In this document: positions 10,268-22,200 of the stretch, piece after piece
How the letters are laid out: each line of letters begins with the position of its first letter
Position numbering within the stretch: the stretch's first letter is position 1
From: Nymphaea colorata
Lineage: Eukaryota; Streptophyta; Magnoliopsida; Nymphaeales; Nymphaeaceae
DNA: 28,422 bases
Direction of reading: 5' to 3'
Assembly: GCF_008831285.2 (NCBI RefSeq)
Contig: NW_022205273.1
Coordinates: 1-28,422, forward strand
Position numbers and translations under genes: made by a program
Notes under the pieces: model-generated
Seen by the model: only the letters and a program-made list of their open reading frames with translations
Told to the model about the DNA's origin: nothing
Databases searched by the model: none

Positions 10268-11404
10268 TGTAAGACCCACGTTTTCTTTAAAACTGCCAAG
10301 TTTATCAAATGGAGACAAATGTGGAAAAAGATAGAGATAAGAGCTGATCTAATCACATTTGATGACAACTAACCACTTATCAACTGCTTTCTTAGAGGAA
10401 AAGAATCAACGATAGAAAGAGAGAGAGAACATAACGTCCTTCTTCTTGCCCTCTGGTTGGAGTAGAGGTTTGTGGCTGCTGGAAAGGAATCAGAAGTAGA
10501 AGTTGCTGCCAAGATTTTCAGAGGTATGGGAATGTTCAGCTTTGAATGGATCATGTAGCCTGCTATTTTCTGTTGGATGTTTGGGGAATAGATACACTTA
10601 TACGCATGTCTTAATGGTAGATCTATGTGTTCTTACGCCTAAATAAGAATCGATTTGTGAAGTGTCGTATGTTGGAATGATACTCATGCTCTTAGTTTTG
10701 TCTATTATTGATTTACATCCATGCACATATGCAAGCATGAAACGTAACTACATGTGTGCAAAAACGTACATACATATGCAATAATAATGAAAACGAAAAA
10801 GGGGTGATTAGAGCAATACCATGAGGTTCGGCCATATTTCCGAACTCTCAGGTTAGATGAAAAACCCCTGTTCGGTCATCCTCTCCCGTGAGAATCGAAG
10901 TCGTAGACTTCCTTGTTTCTGTCACGGGCATCGACAGCAGCGTTCGCCCTTTTCTTCATCTTCCTGTTTGCTGGAGAGCTCTGGGAGAAAGGAATACAGG
11001 GAGATTTGCAGCGGAGGCGATTTGGGGGGAAAACAGTAACCCTCCCGCGTCCCTCCTTCCCTGTCGGTTCCTCCACGTCGCAAGGCAGAGATGAAAAACG
11101 GTAGCAGCAGAGCAGGCAGCGGCGGCTTAGAGGGTCGGACGATCGATTGGAAGCAGCGCACGAAGAACCCTAGCGTCAGGGCATGGGAGGAAGACAATCT
11201 CCTCCTCTCTGGTTCGTTCCCTTTTGAGGACGACGAAAGCTTCACCGTCGAGCGAACCATGCGAGGAAGGAGCCTTCACGCGAGTTTTAAAGCTTCCCCC
11301 TCTCTGTTTTCGTTTTTTTTGGAGGACGGTGGAAGTTCCACCGTCGGGCGAAACCAGAACGAGAAGAAGGAGGCACACTCGAGAGGAGAGAGAAAACGAG
11401 GCGT
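10268..11404 (-). other. Putative R-U5 (transcribed leader) part of the LTR
   Basis: In the minus-strand reading, about 1.1 kb runs from the likely start site to the LTR end. The first 550 bases (about 11404-10857) are GC-rich with many CpG sites, unlike both the satellite and the rest of the insert. The remainder becomes AT-richer toward 10268. A minus-strand frame of 112 codons (11260-10922) and several overlapping frames on both strands occupy the GC-rich part. None resembles a known protein; they reflect low stop density in GC-rich sequence. An imperfect hairpin, GTTCGG (10826-10831) with CCGAAC (10840-10845), lies in it. A GA run at 10417-10428 appears as CT on the sense strand. The nearest poly(A)-like signal on this strand is a weak AATAAT at 10709-10704. 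Confidence 0.35.
11222..11385. repeat. Imperfect ~60-70-bp duplication at 96-bp offset, second copy palindromic
   Basis: The stretch from 11226 (GAGGACGACGAAAGCTTCAC and onward) resembles that from 11322 (GAGGACGGTGGAAGTTCCAC and onward). Both continue with CCGTCG-GCGAA- and then AAGGAG-CAC-like text, at an offset of 96 bp. The second copy contains a palindrome with 10-bp arms, 11325-11334 and 11336-11345 (GACGGTGGAA / TTCCACCGTC) around a single G; the first copy is less symmetric, centred on AAGCTT. In the minus-strand reading both lie within about 200 bases downstream of the TATA-like box, so they could be promoter-proximal or leader elements. Confidence 0.7.
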
Positions 11405-12775
11405 GAAATGAGAGAAAAAAAGAGCGTCGGCCGTTTTTATATTAAGTTTGAAAAATTTCAAAACGGGTCCACTAATTAGCAAAAATTTATGGATAAGCTG
11501 TTAAAATTTGTAGATGTTCATGCCGCATCATTTTTGCTAAAAACCTCTTCAAAAAGAGGCTTGCGAAAGTGATTTTCAATAAGAACCAGATTTTTAATAT
11601 GAAATTGCGATTTGGTACCCTCCGGATTCTTGAAATTTCCAAAAGGGGGTTTTATAAATTAAAAACGAAATGATATGTTATATTACTTTTTGATGCTCAT
11701 TGTGGTGTTTAAAATTTCAGAAATATGGTTCTGAAATTAACTTTGGAACCATTAGAGGAGGAAAGTCACGTTTGAGAATTTAAATATAAATTTTATTGTT
11801 TCAAATAAGGGTTATAATATTGCTAATCGAGGTTTAGATATGCGATGAGTTTTGCTCTATTGCTATTAAGTTAGGATTTAAAATAGCTGAATTATTCTGT
11901 TTGGAAAACCGAGCCTGAGGGCGGGCGGTTTCTGTGAGAGGTACTAGACGATGTCTAGCATTGGCAAACCCTCACTTTTGAAATTCGAAGGCGAAACGTG
12001 GACTTTGTGCAATGGTTTATGCGAGTGCGAGCTTTCTGTTTTGCCCAGTGATCGGTTTCGTCCCGGGAGGTAGTGGTGCGTCTGAGCTCACTGTTGACGC
12101 ACGCTCCTCTGGCTGTACTGGAGGGCCCACAGGGTATTGGGCGGCACAAGGGCCCGGGATTCTGTTCTGTTTTTGTTTGGGAGCGAGACTCCTGGTCTCT
12201 CCACCTGGGTTCCTAGAGAGACCATGTTGCTGCAGCGGCGATCTGGGATATCTCAGGAGGCTTCATTTCAGGTGCCCTCGATCCGTTGGATCGCCTGGTG
12301 AAGAGATGTTCTGTTCTGCCTGTGAGTGCCCACGGGGATTTCTGTTGCTCGGCACGATGACCATGACATTGTCAGAGAACCATGGTTGGAAGCCTACGAA
12401 ATGTTTGGGAGGTTGTGCACACCTCGTTTTGTTCTGATAATGGGTCGTAACTTTTGTGTGTATAAAGTTTTGGAAAACTTATGGCTGTAGTTCATAAGGC
12501 CTTTTTGGAATCGTTTTACGAAACTAAGTATTATTTTGGGCCATGTTTCATTCATGTCTGGATTTTCTCATACTCAGAGGAATTCTGACCCTTCTTTCTA
12601 TCTACAGGTAGCCATTGATAGATTTTGGCTTTGGAGCGACGACCTCAGTCTTGTGATGGACGGGCATTGGCATTCTGGACACTGCATCGGTTTTGGGGAT
12701 TTGTGGTTATTTTTGTTGGGTCCAAGTATTTTATTGTTGAAATAAAACAATGTCTTATGTTCTGGTCATGACTCA
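11405..12775 (-). other. Putative U3 part of the LTR
   Basis: If the minus strand is the sense strand, this is the region upstream of transcription. It has a GC-richer outer part (about 11900-12430) and an AT-rich inner part (about 11430-11900) leading to the TATA-like box. A 141-codon plus-strand reading frame (12012-12437) starts in the GC-rich part. It is rich in Cys, Gly and Leu, shows no domain I recognise and has no supporting context, so I do not call it a gene. Small dyads include CTAGAC-GAT-GTCTAG at 11944-11958 and CCTCTT-CAAA-AAGAGG at 11544-11559. A 9-bp inverted pair lies at 11477-11485 and 11531-11539. Confidence 0.4.
11431..11443 (-). promoter_or_regulatory. TATA-like box of the putative LTR promoter
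   Basis: The minus strand reads AATATAAAAACGG, with TATAAAAA at 11441-11434. About 25-35 bases downstream on that strand lies a pyrimidine-rich stretch (CTCTCATTTCACGCCTCG and beyond), a plausible initiation region around 11400-11408. The sharp change from AT-rich upstream to GC/CT-rich downstream sequence supports the assignment. A competing plus-strand TATAAAG at 12461-12467 with AATAAA at 12741-12746 would instead place the promoter near the right end; I consider that less likely because it leaves almost no transcribed LTR. Confidence 0.45.
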
Positions 12776-12785
12776 ATATTGCTTC
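12776..12785. other. 10-bp filler between LTR end and resumed satellite
   Basis: ATATTGCTTC lies between the last CA of the insert (12774-12775) and the satellite, which resumes with CGCTTAAATCCC at 12786. In intact units the bases before CGCTTAAATCCC are AAATGAAT, which the filler does not match. It may be non-templated or copied filler from end joining, or leftover flank of a second insertion. Confidence 0.55.
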
Positions 12786-13877
12786 CGCTTAAATCCCACT
12801 CGTGTTTATACGAACAACTGATTTCAATTACTTATATCGCGTAATATAAATGTAACGAGAAGTTGAATTACTAGGGATGAAACTAACGCATAGATTCCAC
12901 TTTTAACTGTATGAACTGGCGATTTAAATCGTTCTTTATATAAGTAATAAACAGTGAAACACATTAGGTTAACAATAAGGGATCAATTGAATGACTTGAA
13001 TCACAAACTAATGCGTGAATGTGCTTAAAGATGCCTGTTGAATGATTTAGTGGAATGAAATTACAGGCTTGTATGAACATAAATGACATTTAAGTTATTT
13101 GCTTGCTTTATTTCAGTTAATATAACGTGTTTCGCTTGTAATTACATCTATAACGAATGATTTCAATGGTTCAAACTAAAAGTTTGTACGAAAAAATGAG
13201 ATTCACGTCATTCGTTTGATCGCTTATCATTAGCCTATTGCGCTTCACTTGTTATTACATGTACAATGATTGATTTTGTTGATTGAAATCACAAGTTCAA
13301 ATGGATGCAAGTGGGATCTACGCATTAGTTTGATCTCTTGTAGTCAATCCAATGAGTTGAACTTGTAGTTACATCAATAGTAAGGATCTAATGAATTGAA
13401 ATCACAAGTTTGTATCAATACGAGTGGGATTTAAGCGATTCATCTGAGCATGCATATTTCATTGAATGTGATTAACATGTTGCTACATCCACGTTAAAGA
13501 TTTAGTGGATTTAAATCACAAGTTTGCATGAAAATGAACAAAATTCAAGTGGTTCATTTGTTCTTTTATAGTTAATCTAATGTGTTTCACTTGTTATTAC
13601 ATGTATAAGTAACGATTTAAATGATTGAAATCACCAATTCATATGGACACAAATCTGATGTATAGATTAGTTTGATGCTTGTAGTTAGTCCAATAAGTAG
13701 AACTTTTTGTTTTATTGAATTAAGTAAAAGGAGTCAAACAAAAGCATAGATCTTACTTGTATCCATATGAACTTGTGATTTCAATAATTTAAATTGTTCA
13801 TTACACATGTAATAACAAGTGAAACACATTAGATTAAATATAGGGGAGCAAATTAACGACTTGAATCTTATTCATTC
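12786..13877. repeat. First, 5'-truncated and diverged unit after the insert
   Basis: The first 95 bases of the unit are absent. It carries many private changes, for example TCAATTACTTATATCGCG near 12827, AACGAGAAG near 12853, TTGCTTGCTTTATTTC near 13099, CTATTGCGCTTC near 13236, GATCTTACTTG near 13749 and AAATTGTTC near 13791. It also has the long form AACTGTATGAACTGG near 12905. Its divergence resembles that of units 8 and 9 left of the insert. Confidence 0.9.
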
Positions 13878-15059
13878 TCTTACAAACAAGTGATTTCGAT
13901 CAACTAAATCAGTCAAAATGGATGTACTAACAAGTTGAGACATTCAATTAAATATGTGTGATCAAATGAATTGCTTAAATCCCACTCGTGTTTATACGAA
14001 CAACTGATTTCAATCGCTTATTTCGCGTACTGTAATTGTAACGACAAGTTGAATTACTGGGGATGAAACTAACGCATAGATTCCATTTTTAACTGTATGA
14101 ACTGGCGATTTAAATCGTTCTTTATAGAAGTAATAAACAGTGAAACACATTAGGTTAACTATAAGGGATCAATTAAATGACATGAATCACAATCTAAAGC
14201 GTGAATGTGCTTAAAGATGCATGTTGAATGACTTAGTGTATTGAAATTATAGGCTTGTATGAACATAAATGACATTTAAGTTATTTACTTGCTGTATTTC
14301 AGTTAATATAACGTGTTTCGCTTGTCATTACATCAATAACAAATGATTTCAATGGTTGAAACTAAAATTTTGTATGAAAAAATGAGATTCACGTCATTCG
14401 TTTGATCACTTATCTTGGCCTAATGCGTTTCACTTGTTATTACATGTACAATGATTGATTTTGTTGATTGACATCACAAGTTCATATAGATGCAAGTGGG
14501 ATCTACGCATTAGTTGATCTCTTGTAGTCAATCCAATGAGTTGAACTTGTAGTTACATCAATAGTAAGGATCTAATGAATTGAAATCACAAGTTTGTATC
14601 AATACGAGTGGGATTTAAGCGATCATCTGAGCACGCATTTTAATTGAATGTGATTAACATGTTGCGACATCCACGTTGAAAGATTTGGTGGATTTAAATC
14701 ACAAGTTTGCATGAAAATGAACAAAATTCAAGTGGTTCATTTGCTCTTTTATAGTTAATCTAATGTGTTTCACTTGTTATTACATATATAAGTAACGATT
14801 TAAATAATTCAAATCACCAATTCATATGGACACAAATATGATGTATAGATTAGTTTGATGCTTGTAGTTAGTCCAATAAGCAGAAATTTTTGTTTCATTG
14901 AATTAAGTAAAGGGGTCAAACAAAAGTATAGATCCCACTTGTATCCATATGAACTTGTGATTTCAATAATTTAAATCGTTCATTACACATGTAATAACAA
15001 GTGAAACACATTAGATTAAATATAGGGGAGCAAATTAACGACTTGAATCTTACTCATTA
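13878..15059. repeat. Second, diverged unit after the insert
   Basis: The unit is 1182 bp with many substitutions and small indels against the homogenised units, for example TCTTACAAACAAGTG at its start, CAAGTTGAGACATTC near 13930, TATTTCGCGTACTG near 14017, GACTTAGTGTATTG near 14229, TATCTTGGCC near 14411 and GTTGATCTC near 14514. It carries the long form AACTGTATGAACTGG near 14091 but the left-array variant CAATAATTTAAATCG near 14965, so it is a mosaic of the two subfamilies. Confidence 0.9.
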
Positions 15060-16242
15060 TCATACAAACTTGTGATTTCGATCAACTAAATCATTCAAAA
15101 TGGATGTACTAACAAGTTAAAAACATTCAATTAAATATGTGTGATCAAATGAATCGCTTAAATCCCACTCGTGTTTATACGAACAACTGATTTCAATCGC
15201 TTATATCGCGTACTATAAATGTAACGACAAGTTGAATTACTAGGGATGAAACTAACGCATAGATTCCATTTTTAACTGTATGAACTGGCGATTTAAATCG
15301 TCTTTATAGAAGTAATAAACAGTGAAACACATTAGGTTAACTATAATGGATCAATTGAATGACTTGAATCACAAACTAATGCATGAATGTGCTTAAAGAT
15401 GAATGTTGAATGATTTAGTGAACGAAATACAGGCTTGTATGAACATAAATGACATTTAAGTTATTTACTTGTTGTATTTCAGTTAATATAACGTGTTTCG
15501 CTTGTTATTACATCTATAACGAATGATTTCAATGGTTCAAACTAAAAGTTTGTACGAAAAAATGAGATTCACGTCATTCGTTTGATCGCTTATCATTAGC
15601 CTAATGCGTTTCACTTGTTATTACATGTACAATGATTGATTTTGTTGATTGAAATCACAAGTTCAAATGGATGCAAGTGGGATCTACGCATTAGTTTGAT
15701 CTCTTGTAGTCAATCCAATGAGTTGAACTTGTAGTTACATCAATAGTAAGGATCTAATGAATTGAAATCACAAGTTTGTATCAATACGAGTGGGATTTAA
15801 GCGATTCATCTGAGCACGCATATTTCATTGAATGTGATTAACATGTTGCTACATCCACGTTGAAAGATTTAGTGGATTTAAATCACAAGTTTGCATGAAA
15901 ATGAACAAAATTCAAGTGGTTCATTTGCTCTTTTATAGTTAATCTAATGTGTTTCACTTGTTATTACATGTATAAGTAACGATTTAAATGATTGAAATCA
16001 CCAATTCATATGGACACAAATCTGATGTATAGATTAGTTTGATGCTTGTAGTTAGTCCAATAAGTAAACTTTTTGTTTATTGAATTAAGTAAAAGGGGTC
16101 AAACAAAAGCATAGATCCCACTTGTATCCATATGAACTTGTGATTTCAATCATTTAAATCGTTCATTACACATGTAATAACAAGTGAAACACATTAGATT
16201 AAATATAGGGGAGCAAATTAACGACTTGAATCTTATTCATTC
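15060..16242. repeat. Transitional satellite unit
   Basis: The unit is 1183 bp. It starts with a left-type boundary (TACTCATTATCATAC near 15051) and ends with right-type variants (CAATCATTTAAATCG near 16147 and CTTATTCATTC near 16231). It has small differences such as CTATAATGGATC near 15341 and GTGAACGAAATACAGG near 15418. It marks where the array changes from mosaic, diverged units to the homogenised right-hand subfamily. Confidence 0.88.
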
Positions 16243-19200
16243 TCATACAAACTTGTGATTTCGATCAACTAAATCATTCAAAATGGATGTACTAACAAGT
16301 TAAAAACATTCAATTAAATATGTGTGATCAAATGAATCGCTTAAATCCCACTCGTGTTTATACGAACAACTGATTTCAATCGCTTATATCGCGTACTATA
16401 AATGTAACGACAAGTTGAATTACTAGGGATGAAACTAATGCATAGATTCCATTTTTAACTGGTGATTTAAATCGTTTTTATAGAAGTAATAAACAGTGAA
16501 ACACATTAGGTTAACTATAAGGGATCAATTGAATGACTTGAATCACAAACTAATGCGTGAATGTGCTTAAAGATGCATGTTGAATGATTTAGTGGAAGAA
16601 ATTACAGCTTGTATGAACATAAATGACATTTAAGTTATTTACTTGTTGTATTTCAGTTAATATAACGTGTTTCGCTTGTTATTACATCTATAACGAATGA
16701 TTTCAATGGTTCAAACTAAAAGTTTGTACGAAAAAATGAGATTCACGTCATTCGTTTGATCGCTTATCATTAGCCTAATGCGTTTCACTTGTTATTACAT
16801 GTACAATGATTGATTTTGTTGATTGAAATCACAAGTTCAAATGGATGCAAGTGGGATCTACGCATTAGTTTGATCTCTTGTAGTCAATCCAATGAGTTGA
16901 ACTTGTAGTTACATCAATAGTAAGGATCTAATGAATTGAAATCACAAGTTTGTATCAATACGAGTGGGATTTAAGCGATTCATCTGAGCACGCATATTTA
17001 TTGAATGTGATTAACATGTTGCTACATCCACGTTGAAAGATTTAGTGGATTTAAATCACAAGTTTGCATGAAAATGAACAAAATTCAAGTGGTTCATTTG
17101 CTCTTTTATAGTTAATCTAATGTGTTTCACTTGTTATTACATGTATAAGTAACGATTTAAATGATTGAAATCACCAATTCATATGGACACAAATCTGATG
17201 TATAGATTAGTTTGATGCTTGTAGTTAGTCCAATAAGTAGAACTTTTTGTTTTATTGAATTAAGTAAAAGGGGTCAAACAAAAGCATAGATCCCACTTGT
17301 ATCCATATGAACTTGTGATTTCAATCATTTAAATCGTTCATTACACATGTAATAACAAGTGAAACACATTAGATTAAATATAGGGGAGCAAATTAACGAC
17401 TTGAATCTTATTCATTCTCATACAAACTTGTGATTTCGATCAACTAAATCATTCAAAATGGATGTACTAACAAGTTAAAAACATTCAATTAAATATGTGT
17501 GATCAAATGAATCGCTTAAATCCCACTCGTGTTTATACGAACAACTGATTTCAATCGCTTATATCGCGTACTATAAATGTAACGACAAGTTGAATTACTA
17601 GGGATGAAACTAATGCATAGATTCCATTTTAATGTATGAACTGGTGATTTAAATCGTTCTTTATAGAAGTAATAAACAGTGAAACACATTAGGTTAACTA
17701 TAAGGGATCAATTGAATGACTTGAATCACAAACTAATGGTGAATGTGCTTAAAGATGCATGTTGAATGATTTAGTGGAATGAAATTACAGGCTTGTATGA
17801 ACATAAATGACATTTAAGTTATTTACTTGCTGTATTTCAGTTAATATAACGTGTTTCGCTTGTTATTACATCTATAACGAATGATTTCAATGGTTCAAAC
17901 TAAAAGTTTGTACGAAAAAATGAGATTCACGTCATTCGTTTGATCGCTTATCATTAGCCTAATGCGTTTCACTTGTTATTACATGTACAATGATTGATTT
18001 TGTTGATTGAAATCACAAGTTCAAATGGATGCAAGTGGGATCTACGCATTAGTTTGATCTCTTGTAGTCAATCCAATGAGTTGAACTTGTAGTTACATCA
18101 ATAGTAAGGATCTAATGAATTGAAATCACAAGTTTGTATCAATACGAGTGGGATTTAAGCGATTCATCTGAGCACGCATATTTCATTGAATGTGATTAAC
18201 ATGTTGCTACATCCACGTTGAAAGATTTAGTGGATTTAAATCACAAGTTTGCATGAAAATGAACAAAATTCAAGTGGTTCATTTGCTCTTTTATAGTTAA
18301 TCTAATGTGTTTCACTTGTTATTACATGTATAAGTAACGATTTAAATGATTGAAATCACCAATTCATATGGACACAAATCTGATGTATAGATTAGTTTGA
18401 TGCTTGTAGTTAGTCCAATAAGTAGAACTTTTTGTTTATTGAATTAAGTAAAAGGGGTCAAACAAAAGCATAGATCCCACTTGTATCCATATGAACTTGT
18501 GATTTCAATCATTTAAATCGTTCATTACACATGTAATAACAAGTGAAACACATTAGATTAAATATAGGGGAGCAAATTAACGACTTGAATCTTATTCATT
18601 CTCATACAAACTTGTGATTTCGATCAACTAAATCATTCAAAATGGATGTACTAACAAGTTAAAAACATTCAATTAAATATGTGTGATCAAATGAATCGCT
18701 TAAATCCCACTCGTGTTTATACGAACAACTGATTTCAATCGCTTATATCGCGTACTATAAATGTAACGACAAGTTGAATTACTAGGGATGAAACTAATGC
18801 ATAGATTCCATTTTTATGTATGAACTGGTGATTTAAATCGTTCTTTATAGAAGTAATAAACAGTGAAACACATTAGGTTAACTATAAGGGATCAATTGAA
18901 TGACTTGAATCACAAACTAATGCGTGAATGTGCTTAAAGATGCATGTTGAATGATTTAGTGGAATGAAATTACAGGCTTGTATGAACATAAATGACATTT
19001 AAGTTATTTACTTGCTGTATTTCAGTTAATATAACGTGTTTCGCTTGTTATTACATCTATAACGAATGATTTCAATGGTTCAAACTAAAAGTTTGTACGA
19101 AAAAATGAGATTCACGTCATTCGTTTGATCGCTTATCATTAGCCTAATGCGTTTCACTTGTTATTACATGTACAATGATTGATTTTGTTGATTGAAATCA

Positions 19201-22200
19201 CAAGTTCAAATGGATGCAAGTGGGATCTACGCATTAGTTTGATCTCTTGTAGTCAATCCAATGAGTTGAACTTGTAGTTACATCAATAGTAAGGATCTAA
19301 TGAATTGAAATCACAAGTTTGTATCAATACGAGTGGGATTTAAGCGATTCATCTGAGCACGCATATTTCATTGAATGTGATTAACATGTTGCTACATCCA
19401 CGTTGAAAGATTTAGTGGATTTAAATCACAAGTTTGCATGAAAATGAACAAAATTCAAGTGGTTCATTTGCTCTTTTATAGTTAATCTAATGTGTTTCAC
19501 TTGTTATTACATGTATAAGTAACGATTTAAATGATTGAAATCACCAATTCATATGGACACAAATCTGATGTATAGATTAGTTTGATGCTTGTAGTTAGTC
19601 CAATAAGTAGAACTTTTTGTTTCATTGAATTAAGTAAAAGGGGTCAAACAAAAGCATAGATCCCACTTGTATCCATATGAACTTGTGATTTCAATCATTT
19701 AAATCGTTCATTACACATGTAATAACAAGTGAAACACATTAGATTAAATATAGGGGAGCAAATTAACGACTTGAATCTTATTCATTCTCATACAAACTTG
19801 TGATTTCGATCAACTAAATCATTCAAAATGGATGTACTAACAAGTTAAAAACATTCAATTAAATATGTGTGATCAAATGAATCGCTTAAATCCCACTCGT
19901 GTTTATACGAACAACTGATTTCAATCGCTTATATCGCGTACTATAAATGTAACGACAAGTTGAATTACTGGGATGAAACTAAGCATAGATTCCATTTTTA
20001 ACTGTTGAACTGGATTTAAATCGTTCTTTATAGAAGTAATAAACAGTGAAACACATTAGGTTAACTATAAGGGATCAATTGAATGACTTGAATCACAAAC
20101 TAATGCGTGAATGTGCTTAAAGATGCATGTTGAATGATTTAGTGGAATGAAATTACAGGCTTGTATGAACATAAATGACATTTAAGTTATTTACTTGCTG
20201 TATTTCAGTTAATATAACGTGTTTCGCTTGTTATTACATCTATAACGAATGATTTCAATGGTTCAAACTAAAAGTTTGTACGAAAAAATGAGATTCACGT
20301 CATTCGTTTGATCGCTTATCATTAGCCTAATGCGTTTCACTTGTTATTACATGTACAATGATTGATTTTGTTGATTGAAATCACAAGTTCAAATGGATGC
20401 AAGTGGGATCTACGCATTAGTTTGATCTCTTGTAGTCAATCCAATGAGTTGAACTTGTAGTTACATCAATAGTAAGGATCTAATGAATTGAAATCACAAG
20501 TTTGTATCAATACGAGTGGGATTTAAGCGATTCATCTGAGCACGCATATTTCATTGAATGTGATTAACATGTTGCTACATCCACGTTGAAAGATTTAGTG
20601 GATTTAAATCACAAGTTTGCATGAAAATGAACAAAATTCAAGTGGTTCATTTGCTCTTTTATAGTTAATCTAATGTGTTTCACTTGTTATTACATGTATA
20701 AGTAACGATTTAAATGATTGAAATCACCAATTCATATGGACACAAATTGATGTATAGATTAGTTTGATGCTTGTAGTTAGTCCAATAAGTAGAAATTTTT
20801 GTTTCATTGAATTAAGTAAAAGGGGTCAAACAAAAGCATAGATCCCACTTGTATCCATATGAACTTGTGATTTCAATCATTTAAATCGTTCATTACACAT
20901 GTAATAACAAGTGAAACACATTAGATTAAATATAGGGGAGCAAATTAACGACTTGAATCTTATTCATTCTCATACAAACTTGTGATTTCGATCAACTAAA
21001 TCATTCAAAATGGATGTACTAACAAGTTAAAAACATTCAATTAAATATGTGTGATCAAATGAATCGCTTAAATCCCACTCGTGTTTATACGAACAACTGA
21101 TTTCAATCGCTTATATCGCGTACTATAAATGTAACGACAAGTTGAATTACTAGGGATGAAACTAAGCATAGATTCCATTTTTAACTGTATGAACTGGGAT
21201 TTAAATCGTTCTTTATAGAAGTAATAAACAGTGAAACACATTAGGTTAACTATAAGGGATCAATTGAATGACTTGAATCACAAACTAATGCGTGAATGTG
21301 CTTAAAGATGCATGTTGAATGATTTAGTGGAATGAAATTACAGGCTTGTATGAACATAAATGACATTTAAGTTATTTACTTGCTGTATTTCAGTTAATAT
21401 AACGTGTTTCGCTTGTTATTACATCTATAACGAATGATTTCAATGGTTCAAACTAAAAGTTTGTACGAAAAAATGAGATTCACGTCATTCGTTTGATCGC
21501 TTATCATTAGCCTAATGCGTTTCACTTGTTATTACATGTACAATGATTGATTTTGTTGATTGAAATCACAAGTTCAAATGGATGCAAGTGGGATCTACGC
21601 ATTAGTTTGATCTCTTGTAGTCAATCCAATGAGTTGAACTTGTAGTTACATCAATAGTAAGGATCTAATGAATTGAAATCACAAGTTTGTATCAATACGA
21701 GTGGGATTTAAGCGATTCATCTGAGCACGCATATTTCATTGAATGTGATTAACATGTTGCTACATCCACGTTGAAAGATTTAGTGGATTTAAATCACAAG
21801 TTTGCATGAAAATGAACAAAATTCAAGTGGTTCATTTGCTCTTTTATAGTTAATCTAATGTGTTTCACTTGTTATTACATGTATAAGTAACGATTTAAAT
21901 GATTGAAATCACCAATTCATATGGACACAAATCTGATGTATAGATTAGTTTGATGCTTGTAGTTAGTCCAATAAGTAGAATTTTTGTTTTATTGAATTAA
22001 GTAAAAGGGGTCAAACAAAAGCATAGATCCCACTTGTATCCATATGAACTTGTGATTTCAATCATTTAAATCGTTCATTACACATGTAATAACAAGTGAA
22101 ACACATTAGATTAAATATAGGGGAGCAAATTAACGACTTGAATCTTATTCATTCTCATACAAACTTGTGATTTCGATCAACTAAATCATTCAAAATGGAT

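Larger units (their letters stand above)
10268..12775 (-). mobile_element. Probable solo LTR of a plant LTR retrotransposon (about 2.5 kb)
   Basis: A single segment unrelated to the satellite lies between 10267 and 12786. Its edges are TGTAAGACCC at the left and GACTCA at the right, that is TG...CA on either strand, the usual LTR termini. It has no gag, protease, reverse transcriptase, RNase H or integrase coding sequence, so it is a solo LTR rather than a full element. On the minus strand it resembles an LTR: an AT-rich upstream part, a TATA-like box near 11434-11441, then a pyrimidine-rich, GC-rich leader and a 3' end GTGGGTCTTACA. The length would suit a long-LTR Ty3/Gypsy chromovirus (Del/Tekay type), but that is inference. 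Orientation is moderately supported. No target-site duplication is present (TTTAT left, ATATT right). Alternatives are a truncated element of another class or an ordinary spacer segment. Confidence 0.6.

Noticed and set aside
10922-11260. 112-codon minus-strand reading frame
   Set aside because: It lies in the GC-rich presumed leader, overlaps other frames of similar size on both strands, and shows no recognisable motif. It is best explained by low stop density.
12012-12437. 141-codon plus-strand reading frame in the insert
   Set aside because: Its composition is low-complexity-like (Cys, Gly, Leu, Pro) and I recognise no domain. It lies in the GC-rich outer part of the presumed LTR, where stops are rare by chance, and on the strand opposite to the preferred sense strand.
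12536-12745. Plus-strand frame with a 3' splice-like site (CTTTCTATCTACAG) and AATAAA, suggesting a last exon
   Set aside because: The frame encodes nothing I recognise and no upstream exon could be identified. Such signals occur by chance in sequence of this length.
10268-12785. Insert as a DNA transposon with terminal inverted repeats
   Set aside because: The ends (TGTAAGACCCAC and, read inward from the right, TGAGTCATGACC) share only the first bases and a short ACC. There is no long terminal inverted repeat, no matching target-site duplication and no transposase-like reading frame.
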